A stretch of 64,000 nucleotides of DNA from Wolfiporia cocos (Eukaryota > Basidiomycota > Agaricomycetes > Polyporales > Phaeolaceae). The notes beneath the pieces were generated by a model. It saw only the letters and a program-made list of their open reading frames with translations. It was not told the origin of the DNA and did no database searches. The position numbers and the translations under genes were made by a program. Location: contig JACCLO010000006.1 in assembly GCA_029448655.1 (NCBI GenBank), forward strand, positions 3,472,001 through 3,536,000, read 5' to 3'. The stretch's first letter is position 1, and every line of letters starts with the position of its first letter. Positions 23,067 through 33,225 of this stretch are shown one piece after another.

Positions 23067-24295
23067 GACAGGTAGAGAGATCCCTGAATGTCGAAATTAC
23101 TACCCATGTACCATGGACTACTGTATGTCGTATATTCAGCGTATGGAAAAAGCATGATGTCGTGAAACCCCGTGATTTGTCCCTCCAGCGGTCGCATGTG
23201 GAGTGGCGGAGATTTCTCCAGTGCGTCGACGCCGAGCAAATAAGCTGCTAGTTATCAAGTGGCGATTCTGACCATTTGGCGCACTGCGTCAGCGAGCATG
23301 TTCAGCGTGTTATTGTTGGTCCTAGATAAAGGATTGTAAGGGGATTACGCGTAAGATACGGTGTAGAGCAGAATGAATGGGACGTGATGTAGATCCACAG
23401 GCTATAGATGAACTCACAGATCTGTTTGATGCCTTTGGGGGATTGACTGAGGACGAGAACCCGGAACACACCCCGTAGAGTGGGCTGATACTTAACCGAG
23501 GCATCGGTGCACGGTAGAGATGACAAATAAAACTCTCAGTCACAAGCATATGCAGAAATGCACTACCTGATCGTTGGAGATCGCTGCATGCGCACAGCCA
23601 GTTCGATAGTACAATATGCCGATAGAAGCTTTGGTTGCCACTATTGCGGCCGGTATAGCCTCCGGAACAGATGAGCTTCCGGACGGGTCCGGCTTGCAGA
23701 CGCTCTAGTAGCGGCAGAGTTTATAGAACATTTGTGTGAGAAGGAAGAAAAAGAGGATATTCGTCCGAGTTGAGTATACTGTAGAGCGTATGCAGGCATT
23801 CAACAGGCCAGAAGTTTGTGCCAGATATACTGCTGCGCTTTGGCCGGATAAGCAGAGCGGCCAAAACATGGCTACGGGTCCGAGACGAATGGCGACCATC
23901 ACCGAATTTCATCGTTTCATGATAGAGTTCGTGCATGTCAAAGTGGAATGGCCTCTGACTGATGCACGGAATATCCACAGCCAACAATGCAGACGCAGTC
24001 CAACAGGGATACGCGGAGTGACGGCCGATCAAGCGCTCGTTGTTGTCACAGCGGGCAGCATAGTCAATGCGGCATGGTAGACTGGCATCCAGCGTGCCTT
24101 AGCTCGTGCCGCACAGCCTTGCCACAGCGGGTGCATTTGGAGGCGGAGATAGGATGAAGCCATGATCGTTTTGACGCGTGTGCAAGTGGCGGCCATTGCT
24201 TTGTTCGTTTGGGCGGTAGACCCTGATGTTGTCATGAGCCGACGGGCATAGCACGCATATCGTAGCTGGCGGCACGCTGTGGCCTATCTGAAAGC
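23067..24295. other. Intergenic stretch between M3 and M4
   Basis: About 1.2 kb with only short frames and no recognised element. Confidence 0.4.
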
Positions 24296-24301
24296 TATAA
24301 A
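24296..24301 (+). promoter_or_regulatory. TATA box upstream of gene M4
   Basis: TATAAA in GCTATAAAGGAGG, 255 bases before ATG 24551. Confidence 0.5.
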
Positions 24302-24550
24302 GGAGGCTGGAAAATGAAGGTACGGCAGCGTGCTTCGTCCCACCATCCTCTAGGCGTAGTGCAAGGTCGACCGATTACCGCTACCAACGGTTAGAGTCAG
24401 TACTAGTGGTATGTGGCCGGTATTCCTACGAGCTCGTTGTTTACACACATCCGTGCAGCCATAGACAAGCCGACAGAACACTTTTCGCGCAGCCTAGCGT
24501 GCATAAAGCAGCCGAAGAACAAAGTCGGGAGCCCGCCGAAAGCGACCACT

Positions 24551-25066
24551 ATGGACTTGTTTCGAGACGTCGATCGTGGTCTCGCCTTTAATATGCCGAG
24601 GCCCGCTAGGCGCGGGGCCAACACGCTCCTTGTCATCGTAATGGTCTTCCTCCCGCCGTACCTCGCCTTTCTCGGATTCATGTCGCTAACGCTCGGGCAT
24701 GCCGTACTCACCGTCGCGCGACCACATGACGCGGGGTACGTGGCGGATGGAGGTCTTCTGATGCAAGTGGGTGCCGTCGGCGGCGCCATCGTTGGAGCAG
24801 GCTTCTGCGCCGTCTGGCTCGTCATACTCGTCTGCTCTGGGGGCGGCCTAACAGTAGGCATCGGCGCCGCGGTCGTCAACATGTGGCCGGGTGTCGTGGT
24901 CTGCGGCGCTACGGCGGGACCTGTGGGCGTTGCGGTGCTCAAGACGTACGCTGCTGAACGGCAGCTGGCTATCCTGAGCCCTTCGCACGCAGCAGCGGCG
25001 GGAGCGCTGGGAGCGCTGCTGGTGTCGTTTGGATCATGTTCACTAGCATATGCATATGGGGAGTGA
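24551..25066 (+). CDS. Polytopic membrane protein M4, paralogue of M1-M3
   Basis: 171 residues from ATG 24551. An earlier in-frame stretch to 24413 has no ATG and is probably leader or an unresolved exon. Core motifs are LVIVMVFLPPYLAFLGFMSL, LGHAVLTVARPHDAGY, MQVGAVGGAIVGAGFCAVWL, TAGPVGVAVLKTYAAERQLA, and HAAAAGALGALLVSFGSC. The C-terminus is very short after the last membrane segment. Unknown function. Confidence 0.75.
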   Translation: MDLFRDVDRGLAFNMPRPARRGANTLLVIVMVFLPPYLAFLGFMSLTLGHAVLTVARPHDAGYVADGGLLMQVGAVGGAIVGAGFCAVWLVILVCSGGGLTVGIGAAVVNMWPGVVVCGATAGPVGVAVLKTYAAERQLAILSPSHAAAAGALGALLVSFGSCSLAYAYGE

Positions 25067-25253
25067 GGGTGTGGAATATGTAGTTATGATATATGATATG
25101 TTATCATATGATATGTTATCTATGACGAATGTGATGCAGTGATCGATAGCGCTCGGGTGATCGACGGGGCGATCTCGGATCATGAGAGGGGGATAAGTAG
25201 CGGGCAGGCGGCGGAGGAGCTGCTGCTCGACGACGACGACGGCCAGCCCGACG

Positions 25254-27248
25254 ATGGCCAGCACACTCGACCCCGCCTTCAGCCCGCTGCTGCTCACCCA
25301 GGCCAGCCTCAACCCATGCCTTGCGCTTGAGGTGCGTCTGTCCGCGTGCCACGGTGTGCCCGTCTCAGCTCATACACAGGTCCTCCCCATGGGCATCACC
25401 CTCCATCGTCTCTTTGTCCAAGCAGACGGGAAGGTGCGTTGTCGTCTCTCGACATTGCCAGTACATGGCTGCGGTCGTGCCGCCGACGACACCCAGGGCA
25501 GCACAGGGCGAGCTCGCAGCGATGGCCCGTCCGCCGGCCGCCGCGCGCTGGCAGATGACTGGCCGTGACTCCGCACTGAATGGTGCTATTCGCGTGCGCG
25601 CGTATATGAGCCACGCCGATCCCGCCATATCTCGCGCAAGCTGCGCACCGGCGGCCCGCAGTGGCGCGCGCTCACCGTCCCGCACACCGACTGACGCCCT
25701 CGCAGACACACGACATCCTGATTGGGCCCGAGTCCCCCGCGGGCCACCTCACCCAAAAGTACACAAACACCATCATCGGCCGCTACGCGAACCGCGTCCC
25801 CGTCCCGCCCGCGGGCACGCTCCCCATCGCGCGCAACGGCGCGTCCGCGGAGATCGCCCCGCGCGCGAACGAGCGCCCGACCGTCTCGCTCCACGGCGGC
25901 CTCACCGGGTGGGACCTCACCCCGTGGACGCCCGTCCTCGACACCGCCGTGGAGGCGGACCCTGCCGCGCGCGTCACCCTGTTCACCGCCGCGGAGCTCG
26001 CGCGCGTGCAGGCGGCCATCCCCGCCGGCGCGTACGCGTTCTTCGTGCGCGAGTCGCCCGACGGCGAGGAGGGCTTCCCCGGGCGCCTCCGCGTCGAGGT
26101 GCTCGTCGCGCTCCTCGACGCGCGCGGGCGCGCCGACGGCGCCCGCGACGGCGAGTGGCACCTCGGGAGCGTGCTCCTCGTCTACCGCGCGAAGCTCCTC
26201 GACGGCGCCGTCACGGCCGTGAATATGACGCAGGTGCGTGCGTGCGGTGTGCGGCGCGGCGCGGGCTGACGCGCGCTCTAGCACTGGGGATTCAACCTCG
26301 ACGCGTCCCTCCAGGAGGGCGTGAGCGTCAGGGACCACAGCCTCACGATCAAGGTGCGTCCCCCGCGAGTGCTGGTGGTCTGCGCGCACTGATGCGCGCC
26401 GCGGCGCAGGCGGACCACACGCTTGCGTACCTCCCCGACGCCAACTCGGCCGGCGCGCTCGCGCCCGTCGCGGGCACGCACCACGCGCATGCGGAGAAGA
26501 CGACGCGCACGATCGGGGAGCGGTTCCCTGAGAACGGATACGGTGCGTGTGGTGCGGCCGTGAATGCTGCCCTGGCGCTGACGCACCCGCAGATGAGTTT
26601 TACGTGTTCGCACCGCGCCCGGACGCCCCCGTGCTCCCGCCGCCGCGCGTGTCTGAGGCGGAGCTGGGGCCGGAGGCGGACCTGCTCACGCCTGCGCTCG
26701 AGGCACGCGACCCCGTCGTTGAGCTCGCAGGCGCGAAGAGCGGGCTCCGGGTCGACTTTACGACGAACCGTACGTCGCGCGTTTTGTTGGTTTGCCTCTG
26801 CTGATCCCCGCCGCTGACGCGCGCGCAGAGTCGGGTGTGCAGTTCTACTCGAACAACTTTGTCGACCCAAAGAAGACCGCGAGGAAGAAGATCCACGGCG
26901 GCTCTGGCGAGAAGGGCGACGGGTACGAGGCGGGCTGTACGTCGACCGTATTTCAAGTCGTGTGCGATGCTGACATTGGAGTCTCCTCTCTCGTCGCTTC
27001 CTCACTCTCAACCGCGCGCACTCCATCCTGCGACTCCCGCATGCCCCGCCCCTTCCTCGAACTGTGGCCTTTGAATCCACCACACGTCCACAGCCGCCGC
27101 GTTCCTCGAGTTCCACGAGCCGCTCGCGGCGTGGATGCACCCCGATACGCTCGGTCCGTCCGGGCACGACACGCTGCTCGCGGCGGGCGAGGTGTACAAC
27201 AGCTTCGTGCGCATGGACGTGTGGTACCGTAGCCAGGAGGGGCTCTGA
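25254..27248 (+). CDS. Aldose 1-epimerase (galactose mutarotase) family protein, 8 exons
   Basis: Interconverts alpha and beta anomers of aldohexoses. Exons 25254-25331, 25380-25433, 25706-26233, 26282-26353, 26410-26542, 26593-26769, 26829-26936 and 27094-27248 close to 434 residues. Motifs are QKYTNTIIGRYANRVPVPPA (the GRYANR sugar-site signature), SLHGGLTGWDL, TQHWGFNLDAS (position of the N-H-x-Y/F-x-N-L catalytic His), GVQFYSNNFVD, and AAGEVYNSFVRMDVWY with the likely catalytic Glu. Most introns start GTGCGT or GTACGT. It is longer than bacterial GalM because of an extended linker (PDAPVLPPPRVSEAE). The gene is markedly GC-rich compared with both flanks. Confidence 0.9.
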
Positions 27249-27703
27249 GCGCCGCGCCGGCGAGGAGCATCGCGGGAGAAGGTGGGAATCGCAGGGAGAG
27301 AAGGTGGCGCGAGGTGTAAGATAGAAGTTGAGAAGGTTGCTGGAATGTACGATGTGCTGATCTTTACTGAAACGATGATGGAATGCGGTGTGCTGGCGCG
27401 AGCCGTGGAACGCTGGATGTCGGACGTCGGACGTTGATCCCGTCGCACTGTAGTCGCGTGAGCAGAAGAAGCCGCTTGTCAGGAGGCAGCAATGCCTTGT
27501 TCGCTGATACGTCGACATGGATGCAGAGCAAGAAATTGTGCGGTGGCTGGTGAGCGTTCTATTTTGTTCTTCCTTCTCCCATTCTTCATAGACTACAGAT
27601 TATGTTACGCTTGGGACTACAACTCTATAAGCTACCTATAATAATATGTACGTCATTTCATATGATGGAACATAGGTGATGTCTACTGGCGGGTATAGTG
27701 ACT
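27249..27703. other. Convergent intergenic stretch
   Basis: The 3' flanks of the + strand epimerase and the - strand M7 gene meet here; it presumably holds both terminators. No gene. Confidence 0.4.
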
Positions 27704-28651
27704 CTAGTCCTTGTATGACATGCTGTCCTGAAAGCGGTGTACAATCGGGACCGTCACCGCAGGTACCAGCAAAAGCACCGCCTCTCCGACGGCGCTCGCA
27801 CAGAATGCGCTCGATACATCCAGCGCCCCACCAAGCCGATGCTGCAACACGGCGATGCCGATCCCCTGGCTGAGGAAGCCGATGAGCACCACGCAGAACA
27901 GCCTCACGCTGTCGACCGCCCAATGCGCCCAATTCCACGGCATGAGCGCGAACCAGCCGTCCTCGTCTGCCACGGTGAGAATTAGGTCGACGGTCCGCAC
28001 CGCGGCGATGGCGAAGCTCAGGATGAATGCTCCCACTGCGCATGCCGTCGCCGCGTCGTGCGCGCTGGTGTCAGCGTAGGGCGCGTGTCTGCTCACGGCG
28101 AGGATTCGGAGCCCCATGTAGCCACATAGGAAGGACCAAGCGACGGCGAGTGCTCCGTATAGGATCGTGAACCCTGTCACGGCGGCCACCGGAAAGAGAA
28201 AATTTTCCAATATTCTCTTGCCGACGAGCTCGAGGAGCTGGTGTGCGCGCTTGTACCGCTGCTGATTATCAATATGTCGTTGGTAGACAAGCGGTCGACA
28301 GCGGTCCTGCACATGGGGGGAAGGGGAAGATGAGGACTGGTGTTGGGAAGACGGGGAGTAGGATGGCGCGGGGAGCGATAGCTGAGAATAAGTCGGCGGA
28401 GGAAGAGATGTCTGCTCGGGGGGGTGGACAGGGCTCTTCGCCGACTCCTGTTTGTGGGAGGGCTCCGGCAAGGAGACTATCGTTGGCTCGGAGCCATTCG
28501 TGGAGCTCGAACCCGCAAAGCTGTATGGTAAATTCGTACGCGCGGCGGACACCGAAAGCGTGTCGCCGCTCTCCAGATCGTGGTGTGCCACATCTGAGTC
28601 GTGTGGAGATGGTCGGAATAGGGAGCGAGGCAGCCTAGTAAAAGTAACCAT
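27704..28651 (-). CDS. Polytopic membrane protein M7, divergent family member with long disordered N-terminus
   Basis: 315 residues, single exon. The N-terminal 115 residues are Ser/Pro-rich (PPPTYSQLSLPAPSYSPSS). Four membrane segments follow: FPVAAVTGFTILYGALAVAW, ACAVGAFILSFAIAAVRTV, DSVRLFCVVLIGFLSQGIG, and GEAVLLLVPAVTVPIV. Between the first two lies GYMGLRILAVSRHAPYADTS. QGIGIAVLQHRLGGALDVSS parallels GQALGVILLRSVLSGGYTLG of M5. A PPTY motif resembles WW-domain ligands, which is inference only. Function unknown. Confidence 0.75.
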   Translation of the reverse strand: MVTFTRLPRSLFRPSPHDSDVAHHDLESGDTLSVSAARTNLPYSFAGSSSTNGSEPTIVSLPEPSHKQESAKSPVHPPEQTSLPPPTYSQLSLPAPSYSPSSQHQSSSSPSPHVQDRCRPLVYQRHIDNQQRYKRAHQLLELVGKRILENFLFPVAAVTGFTILYGALAVAWSFLCGYMGLRILAVSRHAPYADTSAHDAATACAVGAFILSFAIAAVRTVDLILTVADEDGWFALMPWNWAHWAVDSVRLFCVVLIGFLSQGIGIAVLQHRLGGALDVSSAFCASAVGEAVLLLVPAVTVPIVHRFQDSMSYKD

Positions 28652-29509
28652 CGTGTGCAGAGGCGGTGATTGAACCCTCCCAGGATTTGGGCAGCCATAT
28701 ATACCTACACCCCGCCACTGCTACACCACTCGTGTGTGCAACATTGTTTTCCAGTTGCGGTAACTAAAGCCACTCGAATGCACTGTCGGCATGCTGTGCC
28801 GGGGCGCGGATGATGCGGGCCGGCCGCCCCATTGACATGCGAAGATCAATGCTATGGCGGCGGCCTTCCGCGCGAGCCGCGTGGCTGGCGATGCTGGGGT
28901 AGTGTCCGCTTCTTGTAATGCTGCATTGTTCGATCATTGCTTTATGCGCTGTCCTTGTATAGCTATGCTGTTTGTCCTTGAGAAACTAAATCCGATTGGA
29001 CATCGAGCGGCTAGATCGGCGGGATTTGCGACGGGGGTGCAAAGTGCAAGATGATGGCGACACAAGCTGTATCAATTCCATTGGGGTTGCGACGTACTGA
29101 TAAAACTACCTGAGAGGCCTCATGTGGTGGCAAGGAATATGGGGTACATGCATATAAATTTCGCCAGACCCTACACTGAAGTCAAGTCCGAAAATTAGAC
29201 ATAGACAACGTCACCGTATCCATCGAGACTCTGATATTACTTGGTACGGGTCGGAGTCATAAACATGAACTGTGCGACGCTGATTCCTCTTTGATAGCAT
29301 ACTAGTACAACCGGTGCTCGGTGCAATGATAAAGCATGATGTGTGTTTTGTGAAATTCAACAGCATTTAATATTACCACCGTAAGTTGCATACCAAGCAG
29401 CAAAGTGTCCATGTTCGCGAGGTTGCGGTCTCGATATTGTTGGATGTCTGGAGTAAGATGTAAACGAATATTACGAGCGTTCAATAGGAAGGGTGCCTAC
29501 CCGTCATCT
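28652..29509. other. Gene-poor stretch
   Basis: About 860 bases containing the M7 promoter side and no supported gene. Confidence 0.4.
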
Positions 29510-30247
29510 TCAGCAATCAAAAAAGTACCCGCACAAGTTTACGATCACATATATACCTGCAATGCTGGCATAGATAATCATCATACCCGCCGCACTTGTG
29601 TTAACTGCAGGACCTAAGTTATACCCTCCAGACAGCACGGTGCGAAGCACCATTACTCCAAATGCCTGCCCTAGGCCACCTATGATCACCACAGCTATCA
29701 TTATACAATATCCTAGATTGCCCTGGATGTCCTCAGAACGTGAGGTCTCTTCGGCTGACATTGACTCTTCTCTTTTGCCGGTTCGAAGCAAGGCTATATC
29801 AGCCCTGAGCCCAATCCACTGGAGCAGTGCACAGACAATCAGCGCCATGATCCCACCTCCAGTGGCGCTCATTCCAAACAAGGCTGCATCTGCAACCTTG
29901 TCATACGTAGGTGAATTTGGATCGTCACGGTATTGCTTCTGCTTGGAGAGCACAAGGGAGCCTACTATTGCGCATAACATCGACCATCCCGCTCCTATGG
30001 CGGTGGCCGCCATTGCGATGACAATACAGCGGACGACGACCGCCTGTTTCGAACGTCCGCGAACCAGTGAAATTGCTGCTCCTGAGGGCGTCTCTATGGA
30101 GGGGCCATCGTATGTGGCAGGCGAGATTGGATAGTGGGAGGTGACGGCGGCCTGCGGGGGTAAGTCTGGCTCTGAGTGCAGAGAGATCCAGGAGCGTCGT
30201 GAAGACTTGCTCCTGAGGAGTTTTGGACAGTAGGGGGTTGGCGTCAT
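29510..30247 (-). CDS. Polytopic membrane protein M6, close paralogue of M5 in opposite orientation
   Basis: 245 residues, the same length as M5. Shared elements in order: SLHSEPDLPPQAAVTSHYP, AIGAGWSMLCAIVGSLVLS, NSPTYDKVADAALFGMSA, GGGIMALIVCALLQWIGLRA, the charged loop REESMSAEETSRSEDIQ, GGLGQAFGVMVLRTVLSGGY and AAGMMIIYASIAGIYVIV. The intact frame and conserved length indicate a functional gene. Confidence 0.8.
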   Translation of the reverse strand: MTPTPYCPKLLRSKSSRRSWISLHSEPDLPPQAAVTSHYPISPATYDGPSIETPSGAAISLVRGRSKQAVVVRCIVIAMAATAIGAGWSMLCAIVGSLVLSKQKQYRDDPNSPTYDKVADAALFGMSATGGGIMALIVCALLQWIGLRADIALLRTGKREESMSAEETSRSEDIQGNLGYCIMIAVVIIGGLGQAFGVMVLRTVLSGGYNLGPAVNTSAAGMMIIYASIAGIYVIVNLCGYFFDC

Positions 30248-30348
30248 CGCAATGCAGAGGAAGATGGAGGAGGTACTGATTGCGAGAAAAGGAGAGTTAT
30301 AGTGGGCAGAAGGTTCTTATAGTGTTTATCCGATACGAGTAGGATGGC

Positions 30349-30809
30349 TTGAGCGGTAAGGCAAACTCACGTTACCACAGCTCCATGCAGGGCAAGGATA
30401 CGTCGTTGCGCGATAAGGTTCTCGATAAGATCAGATTATGGGCGTTTGCAAAGCTCGAAGACCACAGCGCGGTACCGATAGCGCTTGCAGGTGGCGCTGC
30501 ATTGCTGTGGCTGCACGGCATACTGTACAGCCATAGCGGTCGAGCAAACGAGGCCTATTGCGTCGTCGACCATATGATGCTGGTCGGAAAGTACATGTAC
30601 TTTAGGGGATCTGCGATATTCGTCGATCGACCCCTGCTGCAGAGTAGACTTGAGTCTGTAGGCGCTCCCGACTTTGACATGACATTATGTTGGGCATAGC
30701 TCTGCAGTACATCGGGTCGGATGCGTTCACATGGGGAACCGCATACATGGCTTCCCCGGAGAGTGTTGATGTGAACGGCACCGGAATGATCAAGCAGATG
30801 GGCATGTAG
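30349..30809 (+). pseudogene. Possible frame-broken relic of the M1-M4 family
   Basis: A 116-codon frame (30349-30699) contains ALLWLHGILYSHSGR and AYCVVDHMMLVG, placed like GFM...PHD-GY...LMQVGA of M1-M4. A second frame from ATG 30687 to TAG 30809 reads LGIALQYIGSDAFTW... then ESVDVNGTGMIKQM, placed like LGVA-LR...GAFGM. The spacing agrees but identity is weak, and the two parts are in different frames. Offered as a relic only. Confidence 0.3.
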
Positions 30810-30966
30810 AGTGGGCGACTGTTGTAATCGCGTTACACATAACACATATCTGAAATGATCTAACTCAGTCAATAGCTAAGCGCCGAACGCCGGGGGCTCA
30901 GGTGTACGCGGAACAATATCAAGTGACTATTGTGACATTGGATTTTACTAAAAACGCAAGAGACAT

Positions 30967-32968
30967 CTACGCTAGCGGCCCAAATTGCCGTACGTCAGCA
31001 CTGAGAAGCAGAGACCCGTCCTGCAGGGCCTTCAAAGAAGCGTCAACCTCATGGCCACACATGTTCTTATGCTCCTTCCAGTCCCTGAGGCGAACGATTA
31101 TTGTCAGCGCTATGCACTGGAACAAGTATACAAGAAACAGCCTACTTTTTACGACAGTCCTCGCCACAATACAGGTTCGCATTGCATTGCGTGCAACACT
31201 CCACGGCTGTCTTATTACAGACCCTGCGAGCACATATTAATCCTTCACCCTTGTAGATTGCGTGCAAATCAAGAAGCAGCTTTGCAGCGCTTTCTGTCCA
31301 GATAATGTGATCGAGAGGCAGCATAACGTCAGCAGATATGGCCAAGTCAGAGTGAAGAGAATCCGCGAAATTGTCGCCAGTCTTATTCCTCTGGTGATCG
31401 TCTAGTCTCTCGAGGAGCGCTCGAAGCATCCGAGGTCGGGGAAATTCGCTGCGTAGCATGCCGACGACAGAAGGTCGCCTCTTGAATGCTTCCTGTATGC
31501 ACGCCAATATAGTCGCAACTTGAACTGTTGGACCATCTCGTGTGAGTTACAACTTGGACACCAGATCTTTTTAACATACCGGTGACCCCTGGTACATCGA
31601 CGGTTTCAGGCAATACCAGATCGAGAGCGCCAAAAAGGTCTGTGCGCACCCACAACGAAATGATCGCTTCGATGGCGTCGGCATCTTGCACACTATTGAG
31701 TGACTGAAGGGTGTCGCCAATGATATTGAGAATGGGCAACACCGTCCGCAGTTCAGACTTTCTCTTGGCCACCTTGCGGAGATGCAGGAAGAGATTACTC
31801 CACAGGGTGGATGTCTGCCGGAAGGTAGCTAGCCATGCAGAGTTCTGCGCGCGGAAGATATCGTACAGATTCACAATGAACATCACAAGTTCTGTTGCGA
31901 AGTCATCATTGTCTGCGTTTGCTAAATGGGACGCAGACTTTACTAAGAGTTTCTCAGGAGACCCGGCCCCTTTGACTATGCGCGCAGAGACAGAAGATGG
32001 TATTGGATGTGCCTTTCGATAGCGTTGTAGTTCGGGTATCTTCGGACACATCATCTCGGTCAGCATCACAGCCGCTAGCCTTGTATCATGGCTTTGAGTT
32101 GCATAAATGAAGTAGCGGACGAGCACAGGCACTGTCAGATCCGAGTCGTTGTCCACAATCCTGTTCGACATCGACATCAGTATATCTGGAAGCACATGCG
32201 CTTACGTGTTGGGCCACTCACCTCATAAAAGACGCATCAGCAACTAGCAAACGAAACAAGATCTGCGGGACGACCAATCGCTCGCTAACGTATGAGTCCT
32301 CCTTCTTCAAGCTGTTTGCTGGATCCTGCCATATCTAGGGTGAATGTAATCAGCATCCACGCCACATGGTATAGAAATATGAGGCGTACACGAGCCATCA
32401 TTTTAGACCAAAATGCCTTCAACGTTTTTAGAAGTTGGTGGTCCACAGATTTAGGCGGCTGAGAGATCCTGACAGAGGCGTGCGACAATGCGTAGAGCGA
32501 AGAGAAGTATGATGGTTGCGACTTCGTTGCGTAGTGGGTCAGCTATGCACGTCTTGGGACTGGTGACCCAACACTCACAGTGCCACAGGAAGGCTTTGCG
32601 TTCGACATACGAGCTTCAGACAGCTTCGCGGTAACAGAGGGTCTGTCTATCTCTACGACCCTCAAGCAAAGCCTCTCTGCGATGCCATGCTTGACGAGCT
32701 GATGCCACACTGAGCCGCCCGCCATCGCAGCCGCGCTTACAGCAGCTACTGCGGACGCCTCATCCTGGGTAAGGGGAAGTAAGCCATACCCAGACTATAC
32801 GACTGTACAATGCACCTTGATAGTATCTCCCCAGCGAGTTCTCCGCCGTGATGGTCCCAAGCTTAGGACTTGTACTACCCGGCTTGGATTAGACGTGGCA
32901 ATGTCATGCCATTTCTGAGTATCTGTTGCCGCCTCCGAAGAAAATTTGTGCGTATCCTGTGGCATCAT
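30967..32968 (-). CDS. MYND-type zinc-finger protein, complete, 7 exons
   Basis: Exons 32816-32968, 32579-32764, 32390-32542, 32222-32325, 31580-32160, 31146-31524 and 30967-31084 close to 557 residues. The body is helical repeat-like (VPVLVRYFIYATQSHDTRLA, ELVMFIVNLYDIFRAQ, AIEAIISLWVRTDLFGALDL). The C-terminal MYND finger reads CARRVCNKTAVECCTQCNAN, then LYCGEDCRKKDWKEHKNMCG; it has the C-x-x-x-x-C, C-x-x-C, Y-C-x-x-x-C and H-x-x-x-C ligands, split by an intron inside the finger. Such fungal proteins have no agreed role; MYND fingers usually bind proline-rich partners. The intron 32543-32578 is only 36 nt. Confidence 0.88.
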
Positions 32969-33225
32969 AGCGTTGCGGAGGTCTACGAGTCTGTGGTGAG
33001 GTATACAGAAGTTACGATGGCTGAGCTGTCAGTGTGACGAGATAAGTTGCCTTTCATCCGCTCGTGGTCATGCCACTCACCACGCCCCCGAGCCACGTGT
33101 GATTGTTGTTATCCAGAAATTCGAAACTCACCATTCCCACGTGTGGGCTGCAACTGTCGTGCTCGGAGATTGTACAGGACATGTACACGCCTAGTATGAT
33201 ATCAATTGAACATGTAGTGTCCGTC

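Noticed and set aside
25321..26817. 498-codon Arg/Pro/Ala-rich + frame, and long - frames opposite the epimerase
   Set aside because: Typical alternate-frame shadows of a GC-rich gene; the spliced epimerase explains the region.
28655..28690. B-box-like GGTTCAATCACC on the - strand
   Set aside because: The flanking bases do not form a T-stem and no A-box lies at the right distance; it overlaps the 5' flank of M7.
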